A stretch of 64,000 bases of DNA, taken from positions 2,418,001 to 2,482,000 of the forward strand of contig NZ_AP028908.1 of NCBI RefSeq assembly GCF_037076465.1, read 5' to 3'. The notes beneath the pieces were generated by a model. The model saw nothing but the letters and a program-made list of their open reading frames with translations. It searched no databases and had not been told where the DNA came from. The stretch comes from Pectobacterium araliae (GTDB taxonomy: Bacteria > Pseudomonadota > Gammaproteobacteria > Enterobacterales > Enterobacteriaceae). Positions within the stretch are counted from its first letter, which is position 1, and every line of letters begins with the position of its first letter. Below are positions 51,712 to 60,724 of this stretch, in pieces. A program made the translations under genes and the position numbers.

Positions 51712-53463
51712 TTAACGAACGGTTGCCAGCACCGTTTCCGCTGCGAGATATGCTCCCTGTTCGACGCAGTGGTGCAACGTTCCCGCTCGATGAGACTGAA
51801 TCTGAACCTCCATTTTCATTGCTTCCATCACTGCGACAACCTCACCTTTTTCTACTTGTACACCGTCCTCAATCAGCCAACTATGTAAGGTGCCTGCAAT
51901 CGATGTGGGTAACTGTGTAGGGTCGTCTTCTTTCGCTGCCGGAATCGGTGTAGACGGTGCCGTAGCAAACGAGGCCAGCCCTCCCAATAATTGGCTGGGA
52001 AAGGCCAGTGCATGGCGCTGGCCGTCGATCTCAATAAAGGTACGAGTCAGGTTGCTATCAGTTGAATGTATATGACGAGGCATCGCCGCAATCTGCCCCG
52101 TAAATTCAGTTTCGATCCAACGCGTATGTACCCGAAATGTTTCGGTGAAATCAGCATCATCCATAACCGCGCAGTGAAACGGCAAGACAGAAGCGACGCC
52201 CTGAATAACAAACTCGCGTAGCGCACGACGGGCACGTTGAATAGCCTGTTCTCGCGAGCTCCCCGTAATAATCAACTTTGCCATCAGAGAATCATAACTG
52301 CCAGGAACCGTTGACCCTGCACCTACTCCGCTATCCAGACGCACACCTGGACCACAAGGCACGTTAAAGAGAGAAAGCGTACCCGGCGTTGGTAAGAAGC
52401 CTTTCGCCGCGTCTTCCGCGTTAATACGAAATTCAAAAGCGTGACCACGCGGTTCAGGGGTTTCATGGACACTCAACGGCAACCCTTCTGCAATGCGCAG
52501 TTGTTCTACCACAATATCAATACCCGTCGTCTCTTCCGTGACCGGGTGTTCAACCTGCAAACGGGTATTGACTTCCAGAAAGGACAGCGTGCCATCACCG
52601 CTCAGTAAAAATTCAACGGTTCCGGCACTTTCATAGCCAGCATGCGTACAAATAGCCTGCGCCGCCTGATGAATACGCTGCCGTTGCGCGGTGGTGATAA
52701 ACGGTGCTGGCGCTTCTTCTATCAGCTTTTGATTGCGCCGTTGCAAGGAACAATCCCGTGTCCCCAATACCACGACATTGCCCTGTTTATCCGCAATGAC
52801 CTGCGCTTCAATATGGCGAGGTTTATCCAGGAACTGCTCAACAAAACATTCGCCACGCCCGAATGCCGCTTCCGCTTCCCTTACGGCGGAATGATAAAGC
52901 TCTTCCACTTCATCCAGTCGCCACGCGACCTTCAGCCCACGTCCACCGCCGCCAAATGCGGCTTTGATCGCAATAGGTAAACCATGTTCCTGAGCAAAAC
53001 TCAGCACCTCCTGTGCATCACTCACTGGCTCTGTCGTCCCTTTAACTAAAGGAGCACCCACCGCTTGCGCAATTTTGCGTGCCTGAACTTTATCGCCAAG
53101 CTGCTCGATCGTCTCCGGTTGTGGGCCGATCCAAATCAGTCCCGCCTCTTGTACCGCACGGGCAAATTCGGCTCGTTCGGATAAAAAGCCATATCCCGGA
53201 TGAACCATCGTCGCCCCCGAACGACGTGCGATATCAATCAGCAGTGGAATATTCAGGTAAGTATCCGCTGAACGCACGCCCGGCAACGCCCAGGCTTCAT
53301 CCGCCAAACGTACGTGTGAGGCATCCACATCAGGATCGGCATAAACCGCAACAGCCTGTGCGCCATAATCCCGACAGGCACGAATAATACGCACCGCAAT
53401 TTCACCCCGATTAGCAATAAGGACTTTTTGCGGCCGATCGTGATAATTAGAAATGGTGCTCAT
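51712..53463 (-). CDS. biotin carboxylase with C-terminal biotinyl domain, 583 aa
   Basis: An acyl-CoA/urea carboxylase alpha-type protein. The biotin carboxylase N-terminal domain has KVLIANRGEIAVRIIRACRD, the ATP-grasp domain has KAAFGGGGRGLKV and EVNTRLQVEHPVTE, and a C-terminal carrier domain has the biotinylation motif EAMKMEVQ. The start at 53463 (MSTISNYHDRP) overlaps pxpBC by 17 bp; the longer frame lies within that gene. No carboxyltransferase gene is linked. In pxp operons such proteins often accompany PxpB/PxpC, whose amidohydrolase-like folds resemble parts of urea carboxylase. Participation in 5-oxoproline or a related lactam reaction is inferred. Confidence 0.88.
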   Translation of the reverse strand: MSTISNYHDRPQKVLIANRGEIAVRIIRACRDYGAQAVAVYADPDVDASHVRLADEAWALPGVRSADTYLNIPLLIDIARRSGATMVHPGYGFLSERAEFARAVQEAGLIWIGPQPETIEQLGDKVQARKIAQAVGAPLVKGTTEPVSDAQEVLSFAQEHGLPIAIKAAFGGGGRGLKVAWRLDEVEELYHSAVREAEAAFGRGECFVEQFLDKPRHIEAQVIADKQGNVVVLGTRDCSLQRRNQKLIEEAPAPFITTAQRQRIHQAAQAICTHAGYESAGTVEFLLSGDGTLSFLEVNTRLQVEHPVTEETTGIDIVVEQLRIAEGLPLSVHETPEPRGHAFEFRINAEDAAKGFLPTPGTLSLFNVPCGPGVRLDSGVGAGSTVPGSYDSLMAKLIITGSSREQAIQRARRALREFVIQGVASVLPFHCAVMDDADFTETFRVHTRWIETEFTGQIAAMPRHIHSTDSNLTRTFIEIDGQRHALAFPSQLLGGLASFATAPSTPIPAAKEDDPTQLPTSIAGTLHSWLIEDGVQVEKGEVVAVMEAMKMEVQIQSHRAGTLHHCVEQGAYLAAETVLATVR

Positions 53464-55057
53464 CAAAGATCTCACTCTCATTAATGTCATGAAACGGACG
53501 AACGGCATTAAACCGGATAAGTGCGCCCGGTGGGATTTGTCCAGCCAAATCAAGGTGATAATCAGCAACAGCGGCAATCACCGGATAGCCCCCCGTAAGC
53601 GGGTGGTCGTTCAGGAACAGAACGGGTTGACCGCTAGCGGGTACCTGAATAGCACCACAGCATGTTCCTTCACTGGGTAATTCCTGATGCTGGCTACGTG
53701 TTAACGTTTGGCTTCCTGATAAACGCAGGCCAATACGGTTAGATTGCGGCGTAACCCGCCACGTTTGTGACGTCAAAAGCGCCATCCCCTCATCGGTAAA
53801 CCAGTCCGTTCTTGGGCCAAAGACAATATCCAAAGTGACAACGTCACCCGATGCAGGCAGCGATGTTGGGGGTAATATCCCACACTGTACCGAGGTACAC
53901 CCTTCTGCCCCCCCAATGTTCAGCACATCTCCAGTTTTCAACGGTAATGGACCGACTTGAGCTAGACTGTCAAAAGCACAACTTCCCAGGATGGCATCAA
54001 CCTGAAACCCGCCACGCACAGCAAGATAGCTACGCAGTCCCGTTGCCAACCCCCGCAGGGAGATTTCATCCCCATCACGCAAATCAAGGGGTTGATAGCA
54101 CGCCATCATCATCGTGTCACCGGAGGCTGTCTTTAGCGTTATTTCGCAAGGCGCTCCCGTCACGCAGAGTAACAATTCGCCCTGTACCCGTGCGCGGAAC
54201 CCGCCTTGCACGACTTCAAGGCACGTATGCGTGACAGGATTACCCACCACGCGGTTCGCATTACGCAGCGCCGCCTTGTCCATCGCCCCGGATTCGCCGA
54301 CGCCCATTGCTGCCTGCCCAGGCCTTCCCAAATCTTGATACAAGGTTTGTAGCCCGCTGGAGAGCACAGTCAGGCTGATCGGTGTGGTTTTCGTTTGAGC
54401 TTCTGCCGCTGGTGTGGCCGGAGGCAGGCTGATCACACGGGTCTCACTTGCCGCATCCACAAAACGAACTTGAGTCCCCGGCAGTAAGAGCGCTGGCTGC
54501 TGCCGATGCAGATCCCACATTTTCAGCGGAGTATGGCCAATAAGCTGCCAGCCTCCGGGGCTGGCCTGAGGGTAAATACCGCTGAACTCTCCCGCCAGGG
54601 CTACGGAACCTGCCGGAATTCGAGTACGTGGTGTAGGTCGGCGTGGCACCTGCCACGATGAGCCATGAGAAACCATATAAGCAAACCCTGGCGCAAAGCC
54701 GGTAAATGCCACGCTCCAGAGAGCATCAGTATGGCGTGCAATGACATCCGATAGGCGAATACCGAGGTGCTCCGCTACATCGTGCAGATCCTCGCCGTTG
54801 TAATACACAGGCACCGTGACTTGCTGTGGGCTTGCAGACGGCACACGCACTCGTTCACGCTGGCTAATCTGTCTCGCTAATACGCTGGACGAAACGACCA
54901 CAGGTTGAAACCGGATAAGCAGCGTTCTGGCGGCCGGAATCACCTCGTCGATGCCATAAATCGGCTGCTCAGATAAGGAATCAAAAAGCGCTAGCGTCTC
55001 ATTCAGATTCGCTAACTCAACAAGGAAACTGCTCAAGTTGACCGGTAAAAAGCGCAC
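53447..55057 (-). CDS. PxpB-PxpC fusion, 5-oxoprolinase subunits (KipI-KipA type), 536 aa
   Basis: One polypeptide joins two proteins that are usually separate. Residues about 1-225 are PxpB/KipI-like (TDALWSVAFTGFAPGFAYM, RIPAGSVALAGEFSGIYPQ, GGWQLIGHTP). Residues about 240-536 are PxpC/KipA-like (LQDLGRPGQAAMGVGESGAMD, NRVVGNP, LAVRGGF, GPRTDWF). Both domains look complete. The start is a GTG at 55057 behind GGGGAGAGAAT; the ATG frame to 55183 overlaps the upstream gene. With PxpA it forms the ATP-dependent 5-oxoprolinase that opens 5-oxo-L-proline to glutamate. It is cytoplasmic. Urea/allophanate amidolyase-like function is an alternative for the same folds. Confidence 0.87.
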   Translation of the reverse strand: MRFLPVNLSSFLVELANLNETLALFDSLSEQPIYGIDEVIPAARTLLIRFQPVVVSSSVLARQISQRERVRVPSASPQQVTVPVYYNGEDLHDVAEHLGIRLSDVIARHTDALWSVAFTGFAPGFAYMVSHGSSWQVPRRPTPRTRIPAGSVALAGEFSGIYPQASPGGWQLIGHTPLKMWDLHRQQPALLLPGTQVRFVDAASETRVISLPPATPAAEAQTKTTPISLTVLSSGLQTLYQDLGRPGQAAMGVGESGAMDKAALRNANRVVGNPVTHTCLEVVQGGFRARVQGELLLCVTGAPCEITLKTASGDTMMMACYQPLDLRDGDEISLRGLATGLRSYLAVRGGFQVDAILGSCAFDSLAQVGPLPLKTGDVLNIGGAEGCTSVQCGILPPTSLPASGDVVTLDIVFGPRTDWFTDEGMALLTSQTWRVTPQSNRIGLRLSGSQTLTRSQHQELPSEGTCCGAIQVPASGQPVLFLNDHPLTGGYPVIAAVADYHLDLAGQIPPGALIRFNAVRPFHDINESEIFDEHHF

Positions 55058-55068
55058 GATTCTCTCCC

Positions 55069-55875
55069 CTAGCGCTGCCAGGCCGCGTCTGGCACGTCCG
55101 TGATAAACATGTGTCCCGGCGCGTGGCTGAGAGCAAAAGGTACTCCTGATTTCATTACCGCAGCCTGCGGCGTCACGCCACACGCCCAGAACACGGGAAT
55201 TTCTCCCGGTTCAATACTCACGGCATCACCAAAATCCGGTTGCATAATATCGTTAATGCCCAGCAACGAAGGCTCGCCAATATGAACCGGCGCACCATGT
55301 ACTGCGGGGAAACGCCCCGTGATCATCACGGCATCGGCCACGCGATCGGCAGGGATGGGGCGCATAGAGACCACGAGTTCCCCCTGCAAGCGTCCCGCCG
55401 GGCGGCACAATCGATTGGTTTTGTACATCGGCACATTGCAACCCGCACTAATGTGTCGGATGTCAATGCCAGCCGCAGACAGTGGCGTTTCAAATGTGAA
55501 GCTACAGCCAATCAGGAACGTCACTAAGTCGGTGTGTTGCTGCCACAACGCTGATGCATCGGTGATTTCATTCACCAGCTTGCCATGTTCCCATACCCGG
55601 TAACGAGGAATATCGGTACGCAAATCAGCACCGTCGGCCAGAATGGTGTGAAAACCCCCTTCTTCTATCACATCTAATATCGGGCAACTTTGCGGATTCC
55701 GCTGCGCATACAGTAAAAAGTCAAAGGCCCAGTCTCGCGGCAGCGCGATCATATTGGCCTGAGTCATCCCCGGAGCCATACCCGCAGTCGGTTTATCATA
55801 ACCCTGACGGATGGTCTGTCTGGCCGCTCTGGCGGCATCTATAGCGTGTTGACTGGCTTTCATCAATGCGCTCAT
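55069..55875 (-). CDS. DUF1445 (YcsI) family putative hydro-lyase, 268 aa
   Basis: The family is recognised by [35 protein letters not shown] N-terminal residues, the [18 protein letters not shown] and [12 protein letters not shown] segments, and the C-terminal [15 protein letters not shown] / [10 protein letters not shown]. The length matches the family (about 265 aa). YcsI-family proteins occur in B. subtilis-like pxp loci, and the mammalian D-glutamate cyclase DGLUCY is a distant relative, making D-glutamate/5-oxo-D-proline chemistry a reasonable guess. It lies 9 bp after pxpA and 11 bp before the pxpBC start, within the operon. Confidence 0.85.
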   Translation of the reverse strand: MSALMKASQHAIDAARAARQTIRQGYDKPTAGMAPGMTQANMIALPRDWAFDFLLYAQRNPQSCPILDVIEEGGFHTILADGADLRTDIPRYRVWEHGKLVNEITDASALWQQHTDLVTFLIGCSFTFETPLSAAGIDIRHISAGCNVPMYKTNRLCRPAGRLQGELVVSMRPIPADRVADAVMITGRFPAVHGAPVHIGEPSLLGINDIMQPDFGDAVSIEPGEIPVFWACGVTPQAAVMKSGVPFALSHAPGHMFITDVPDAAWQR

Positions 55876-55884
55876 TTTTTCTCC

Positions 55885-56652
55885 TTATGAATTCAGAAAA
55901 GAGCGAATGGTGATGCCGTTTGCTTCCAGCAAAACACGAACCTGATCCGCCATCGCTATGGCGCCAGGGCTATCCCCATGCACGCAGATGGAGTCCGCCT
56001 GAACCGGTGTGAAGTCCCCTTCAATCGACGTGACGCCGCCGTCAGTCACCATTTGCAGCATCCGTTGTGCGACCTGTTCTGGATCATGCAGAACCGCCCC
56101 TTTTTCACGGCGTGAAACCAGACGTCCATCGGAATGATAGGCACGGTCGGCGAACGCCTCAGCGACCGTTTTCAATCCCTTCTGCTGTGCTAACTGGAGG
56201 ATGGGTGAACCGGCCAGCCCGACTAATGGCAACTGCGTATCGTAGGCAAAAATTGCCTCGATAACGGCTAACGCCTGACGTTCATCGTGAGCAATGGTAT
56301 TGTATAAAGCGCCGTGAGGCTTGACGTAACGTACCGTCGTTCCCACCGATTTAGCCAATCCTTGCAATGCACCCAGTTGATAAATCACATCAGCGGTTAA
56401 TTCATCGCTGGCAATATCCATCGCTCGTCGGCCAAAGCCAACCAAATCGGGATAACCAACATGCGCACCAACGCTGACACCACGCAGATGGGCAGCGCGC
56501 AGTGTTTCACGAATGCCAGCAGGCGAGCCGGCATGGAAACCGCAGGCAATGTTTGCACTACTCACCAGTTCAAGGATCGCAGTGTCATCGCCCATTTGCC
56601 ATTGGCCGAAGCTTTCACCCAAATCGCTATTTAAATCAATTTGTTTTGGCAT
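55885..56652 (-). CDS. pxpA: 5-oxoprolinase subunit A (LamB/YcsF family), 255 aa
   Basis: Typical motifs: [76 protein letters not shown] and [15 protein letters not shown]. The length is close to 244-255 aa known for E. coli PxpA. It is a cytoplasmic TIM-barrel-like protein that works with PxpB and PxpC in opening 5-oxoproline, a damage product of glutamine and glutathione. It lies 10 bp after the transporter gene in the same operon. Confidence 0.93.
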   Translation of the reverse strand: MPKQIDLNSDLGESFGQWQMGDDTAILELVSSANIACGFHAGSPAGIRETLRAAHLRGVSVGAHVGYPDLVGFGRRAMDIASDELTADVIYQLGALQGLAKSVGTTVRYVKPHGALYNTIAHDERQALAVIEAIFAYDTQLPLVGLAGSPILQLAQQKGLKTVAEAFADRAYHSDGRLVSRREKGAVLHDPEQVAQRMLQMVTDGGVTSIEGDFTPVQADSICVHGDSPGAIAMADQVRVLLEANGITIRSFLNS

Positions 56653-56662
56653 ATCGTTCTCC

Positions 56663-57904
56663 TTACACGACCTTCAGGAAATTAAAAATTGCACTAAAGG
56701 ACATAGCGCCCATGTACCACGTCAATGCACACGTAATCAGACCCAGCCATAACAACCAGCGCGGGTAATGATATCCCTCCATCAAATCAGCACGTTTCCA
56801 TCCCACATAGACAAAAATGGATAAACCAACAGGCAAAATCAGTCCATTAAATCCCCCGACAAACACCAATATGGATGCTGGTGTTGTCCCCAAAGACAGA
56901 TACACCACCAAAGAAACGACGATAAAAACGATAGTGGCGAGATTTCGCTGACGCTCTGTCATCGACTGTTTAAACACGGTGACAAAGGAAATGGAGGTGT
57001 AGGCTGCACCAATCACGCTGGTTAACGCGGCAGCCCAAAAGATCAGACCAAATATTCTTACGCCAATACTTCCGGTTGCGTGTTGGAAAGCTTGAGACGC
57101 GGGGTTGGCAACCTGACTTGAGATATCCAACGTGACGCCGCTTGCCACCACGCCCAGCACGGCAAGAAACAGGATGAAACGCATTAATCCCACCACCAGA
57201 ATGCCTTTCGTCGCCGCCGCCGACACTTCTTTAATGTGCTCCACGCCGACCATGCCTTTATCCAGCAGTCGATGCGCGCCAGCATAGGTGATGTATCCCC
57301 CAACCGTTCCCCCAACGATAGTAGTAATGGAGGCAAAGTTAATCTCATCCGGCAGGATGCTCTGGCGTAAGGCTTCGCCAACTGGGGGGTTCGACATCAC
57401 CGTGACATAGAACGTCAATACGATCATCATCAAACCTAATAACACCATGATACGGTCAACGGTGGTACTGGCTCGGCGTGAGGAGAAAATGTAAATAGCC
57501 ACTGCTGCACTGATCAATCCGCCCCATTTCGGCTCCAGCCCCAGCAATGCATTCAGCCCTAAACCGGCACCGGCAATGTTACCAATGTTAAATGCCAGCC
57601 CCCCCAAAATAACGAGTACCGACAGAACGTAGCCACTCCCTGGCAGCGCCGCATTAGCCACATCCGAAGCACGCATACGCGTCGTGGTAATAACGCGCCA
57701 CACATTTTGCTGCACCACATAATCAATCACAATCGATGCCAAAATGCCGAAAGCAAATGCGGCCCCCATCATGGCAGTAAAGGTTGCAGTTTGTGTAATA
57801 AAGCCAGGACCTATTGCTGATGTCGCCATCAGAAAGATCGCAGCAATCAGCGATGAACGTCGACTCTGGGCGAATGTATTGTTTTCGGTATCTTGCGCAG
57901 CCAT
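56663..57904 (-). CDS. NRAMP-family transporter (YcsG type), 413 aa
   Basis: An inner-membrane protein of about 11 helices related to divalent metal transporters. Helix 1 contains [16 protein letters not shown] where metal-importing NRAMPs have DPGN; the Asp and Asn are replaced, so metal transport is doubtful. The start at 57904 (MAAQDTENN) is preceded by GGGAG. In Bacillus ycsG lies between ycsF and ycsI, and here it heads the same set. I infer transport of 5-oxoproline or another operon substrate. The operon is divergent from the GntR gene at 58269. Confidence 0.85.
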   Translation of the reverse strand: MAAQDTENNTFAQSRRSSLIAAIFLMATSAIGPGFITQTATFTAMMGAAFAFGILASIVIDYVVQQNVWRVITTTRMRASDVANAALPGSGYVLSVLVILGGLAFNIGNIAGAGLGLNALLGLEPKWGGLISAAVAIYIFSSRRASTTVDRIMVLLGLMMIVLTFYVTVMSNPPVGEALRQSILPDEINFASITTIVGGTVGGYITYAGAHRLLDKGMVGVEHIKEVSAAATKGILVVGLMRFILFLAVLGVVASGVTLDISSQVANPASQAFQHATGSIGVRIFGLIFWAAALTSVIGAAYTSISFVTVFKQSMTERQRNLATIVFIVVSLVVYLSLGTTPASILVFVGGFNGLILPVGLSIFVYVGWKRADLMEGYHYPRWLLWLGLITCALTWYMGAMSFSAIFNFLKVV

Positions 57905-58005
57905 GTGACTCACTCCCGTTAATAGATAATGACCTTCCCTTCTGTTAAGCAATTTACAGACCATTGTTGGTACAAAAATTAGTATTGTTAATAAATACAA
58001 TGGTA

Positions 58006-58018
58006 ATTGTTGAACAAT
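58006..58018. promoter_or_regulatory. ATTGTTGAACAAT palindrome, candidate GntR operator
   Basis: A perfect 6-bp inverted repeat around a central G, in the A+T-rich region between the divergent transporter (start 57904) and GntR gene (start 58269). Related ATTGTT and CAATGG strings lie just to the left (57963, 57984, 57998). It probably binds the FCD-type GntR regulator next to it. Confidence 0.5.
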
Positions 58019-58268
58019 ATTCAAATAAGTGTTGATAAAAAAGACAAAAAACGCGACAGATCTCACAAGAAAGTGTGTTATCTGATTCCGACCTCAGATA
58101 ACGAAGTTCGCCTTGGTGCGGATTGTGCTCAGAAATGATGCACCAACAGAGAGAGTTGGCACTGTGATGATGCAACGGCGGCACAGTATGTGGAGGTGCC
58201 ACCTTGCTGCTGCTACGGGAATATGTGAAGATTGCGCTATCCTTCCTCCCGTAACCCACTGGATCTTC

Positions 58269-58934
58269 ATGAAGAAAGACGCGCCCGTACAAATGCTGGG
58301 TGAGAAAACCGCCGAAATTATTCGCCAGAAAATTATCATCGGCGAACTCGCTCCAGGTATGCGTCTTTCCGAGGCTTCACTGAGTGAGCTACTGTCCATT
58401 TCGCGCAATACACTGCGTGAAGTCTTTAGGATACTGACGCTAGAAGGGTTGCTGTGTTATGAGCCCAATCGTGGCGTTTATGTCGCGATCCCTGATATCG
58501 CCGCAATCATTGATATTTATCGCATACGCAAACTGATTGAATGTGATGCGCTAACGCACGCCTATCCGCTCCATCCTGCCGCGACACAAATGGAAGCCGC
58601 CGTGTTGGAAGCCCGGCAGTATAGTAAAGAAGGGAACTGGATCCGCGTCGGTACCGCGAATATGAAATTTCATACGGCTATCGTGGCGCTTGCTGATAGT
58701 GAACGCCTGACCCGACTATATCGTCATATCTCTGCGGAGCTTCGTCTGGCTTTTGGTCATTTAGACGACCCTGAATTACTTTACGCGCCCTACATTGAAA
58801 AGAATGCCAACATACTTGCGCTGCTGAATAGCGGACAGAATGCACTGGCAGCACAGACGCTGGCGGACTACCTTGATCTTTCAGAACGGACGCTGCTTGC
58901 AGCCTATACGCGCCATAAGCAAACTGCCCGATAA
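58269..58934 (+). CDS. GntR family regulator (FCD subfamily) of the pxp operon, 221 aa
   Basis: A winged helix (about 8-75) with EKTAEIIRQKIIIGELAPGMRLSE and SISRNTLREVFRILTLEGLL precedes an all-helical FCD domain (about 80-215) containing MKFHTAIVALADSERL. The start at 58269 (MKKDAPVQM) gives the family length; the frame to 58113 adds an unlikely Cys/His-rich leader. It is divergent from the transporter-pxpA operon with a palindrome between them, so it probably represses that operon until its substrate is present. A stable hairpin follows its stop codon. Confidence 0.87.
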   Translation: MKKDAPVQMLGEKTAEIIRQKIIIGELAPGMRLSEASLSELLSISRNTLREVFRILTLEGLLCYEPNRGVYVAIPDIAAIIDIYRIRKLIECDALTHAYPLHPAATQMEAAVLEARQYSKEGNWIRVGTANMKFHTAIVALADSERLTRLYRHISAELRLAFGHLDDPELLYAPYIEKNANILALLNSGQNALAAQTLADYLDLSERTLLAAYTRHKQTAR

Positions 58935-58958
58935 CCCTGGAAGCACAGCACGAGGGTT

Positions 58959-58981
58959 TGCGCCGAGAATTAGCCTCGGCG
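58959..58981. terminator. hairpin between convergent gntR and narK
   Basis: GCGCCGAG/CTCGGCGC with a 7-nt loop. No long U run is present on either side, so it may act as a weak bidirectional terminator or a 3'-end stabiliser. Confidence 0.5.
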
Positions 58982-58999
58982 CCATTGTTCACATCGGCG

Positions 59000-60388
59000 T
59001 TATGATTTCTTTCTGGCATAAAACAGCCACGTCACCAGAACACACACCACGTAGCACACCACAAACACTTTCATGGCGCCGGTTGGTGAACCCGTTAATT
59101 CCAGCGACATCCCAAAGGCCTGAGGAATGAAGAAGCCGCCGATAGCGCCAATCGCCGAAATAAAGCCCAGCGCCGCGGCGGTATCTGTGGCCGCAGAACT
59201 CTGTGCATCCGCATCACTTCCCCCCTGAGCCTTAACCCGATCTCCCGTTAATTTACGGAAAATAACCGCGATCATCTGGAACGTTGAACCACTCCCCAGA
59301 CCCGCCGTCAGGAACAGCATCATGAAGATGCCAAAGAACATCCCGAATGAACCCGCAGAATTCGCACTCGGCAGAGATAGGAACAGTAACACCGAGAAAA
59401 TTGCCATTAGGATGAAGTTAATCAGCGTGACCTTCACACCGCCAAAGCGATCAGACAGCATTCCACCAACCGGGCGCGCCAACGCGCCCAGCAGCGGGCC
59501 AAAGAACGCGTAGTACAGGATCACGATATCGGGAAACTGCGTTCTGGATAGCATGCCGAAACCTGCTGAAAAACCGATAAATGAACCAAAGGTGGACAAA
59601 TACAGAAAGCTGAGTACCCACAGGTGCATTTGCTTCAACACTGGCAACTGTTTGCGTATCGATGCATTAGCCGTCGACAGATCGTTCATGCCAAACCAGG
59701 CAGCGGTTGCAGCAATAATCAAAAACGGTACCCACATCCAGGCAGCATGGTGCAGCCAAATCTGGTGACCGTCGGGCTGAACCACACCATTACTGGAGAA
59801 ACCCAAAAGCGGCAGGAAGATCACCACTGGCACCAGCAGTTGCATCACGCTCACACCGAGGTTGCCCAATCCGCCGTTAATGCCTAACGCACTACCCTGA
59901 CGTGCTTTGGGGAAGAAGAAGCTAATGTTCGCCATGCTGGACGCGAAATTTGCCCCCGCGAAACCACACAGCAGAGAAATCGTAACAAAAACGCGGTAAG
60001 GCGTTTGCGGATTCTGTACGACAAACCCGAGCCAGATACACGGGATAACCAGGATAAGGGTACTCAGCGTCGTCCAACGGCGGCCACCGACCAGCGGGAT
60101 CACGAAGGAGTATGGAATCCGCAACAGCGCGCCAGAGACGGAAGGCAGCGCGGTAAGCAAAAATAACTGGTCTGTGGTAAAACTAAACCCGACCTTATTT
60201 AGGTTAACCGCCACGGTACTGAAAATCATCCAGACACAAAACGACAACAGCAGGCACGGTACGGAGATCCAAAGATTACGCTGTGCAATCCGTTGTCCAC
60301 CAGATTGCCATAATGTTGCATTTTCAGGATTCCATTCCCTTATCAGCGTGCTTTGCGATACTTGTTCGGGTGATGAAGGCTGCGTCAT
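59000..60388 (-). CDS. narK: nitrate/nitrite transporter, 462 aa
   Basis: A major-facilitator protein of 12 helices exchanging nitrate for nitrite across the inner membrane. The nitrate signature is seen in helix 5 (SLLCGFAGANFASSMANISFFFP) and in helix 11 (ALGFISAIGAIGGFFIPQAFG), with the substrate Arg in LLRIPYSF. The start at 60388 follows GAGG; the frame to 60433 is an upstream extension. The length of 462 is close to E. coli NarK (463). It is divergent from narXL with Fnr and NarL sites between them. Confidence 0.95.
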   Translation of the reverse strand: MTQPSSPEQVSQSTLIREWNPENATLWQSGGQRIAQRNLWISVPCLLLSFCVWMIFSTVAVNLNKVGFSFTTDQLFLLTALPSVSGALLRIPYSFVIPLVGGRRWTTLSTLILVIPCIWLGFVVQNPQTPYRVFVTISLLCGFAGANFASSMANISFFFPKARQGSALGINGGLGNLGVSVMQLLVPVVIFLPLLGFSSNGVVQPDGHQIWLHHAAWMWVPFLIIAATAAWFGMNDLSTANASIRKQLPVLKQMHLWVLSFLYLSTFGSFIGFSAGFGMLSRTQFPDIVILYYAFFGPLLGALARPVGGMLSDRFGGVKVTLINFILMAIFSVLLFLSLPSANSAGSFGMFFGIFMMLFLTAGLGSGSTFQMIAVIFRKLTGDRVKAQGGSDADAQSSAATDTAAALGFISAIGAIGGFFIPQAFGMSLELTGSPTGAMKVFVVCYVVCVLVTWLFYARKKS

Positions 60389-60456
60389 AAAAACCTCGAT
60401 AAATAAAAACGCGGTAGAATTAAGGCGCAACATTAGGGATTACACAGCAGGTAAAA

Positions 60457-60470
60457 TTGATGCAAATCAA
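60457..60470 (-). promoter_or_regulatory. Fnr box upstream of narK
   Basis: TTGATGCAAATCAA is a perfect Fnr palindrome, 75 bp from the centre to the narK start. At -41.5 it would put the transcript start near 60422. Confidence 0.85.
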
Positions 60471-60618
60471 CGTGCTGTGAGGTAAAAAAACCGGGTAAAA
60501 ATAACCACACTCCTTAATGAGTAATAAAAATAGAAAAATAAGCAACGATAATTCAAGCGGTTATCTCTCTCTCTTTTCTTACTGCCATACCCACTTTCAA
60601 GGCATGGATATTCAGTGG

Positions 60619-60634
60619 TACTCACTAGTAGGTA
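60619..60634. promoter_or_regulatory. NarL 7-2-7 site between narK and narX
   Basis: TACTCAC-TA-GTAGGTA: two NarL-type heptamers (TACTCAC and, inverted, TACCTAC) in the 7-2-7 arrangement used by NarL/NarP, each differing from TACYYMT only at the last base. A single TACCCAC lies nearby at 60588. It is probably used for control of narK, and perhaps narX. Confidence 0.6.
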
Positions 60635-60724
60635 TAGGGTTATCACGTAGGATCGGGAAAAATGCCAAAAGGGTTATCCTTCTCGGTACTGGTTTTCTAC
60701 TCCTCCAGCAGAGGTCGCTTTATT

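Noticed and set aside
55551..55561. TGATGCATCG, one base different from the candidate GntR operator
   Set aside because: It lies inside the DUF1445 coding sequence and the palindrome is broken; it is expected by chance.
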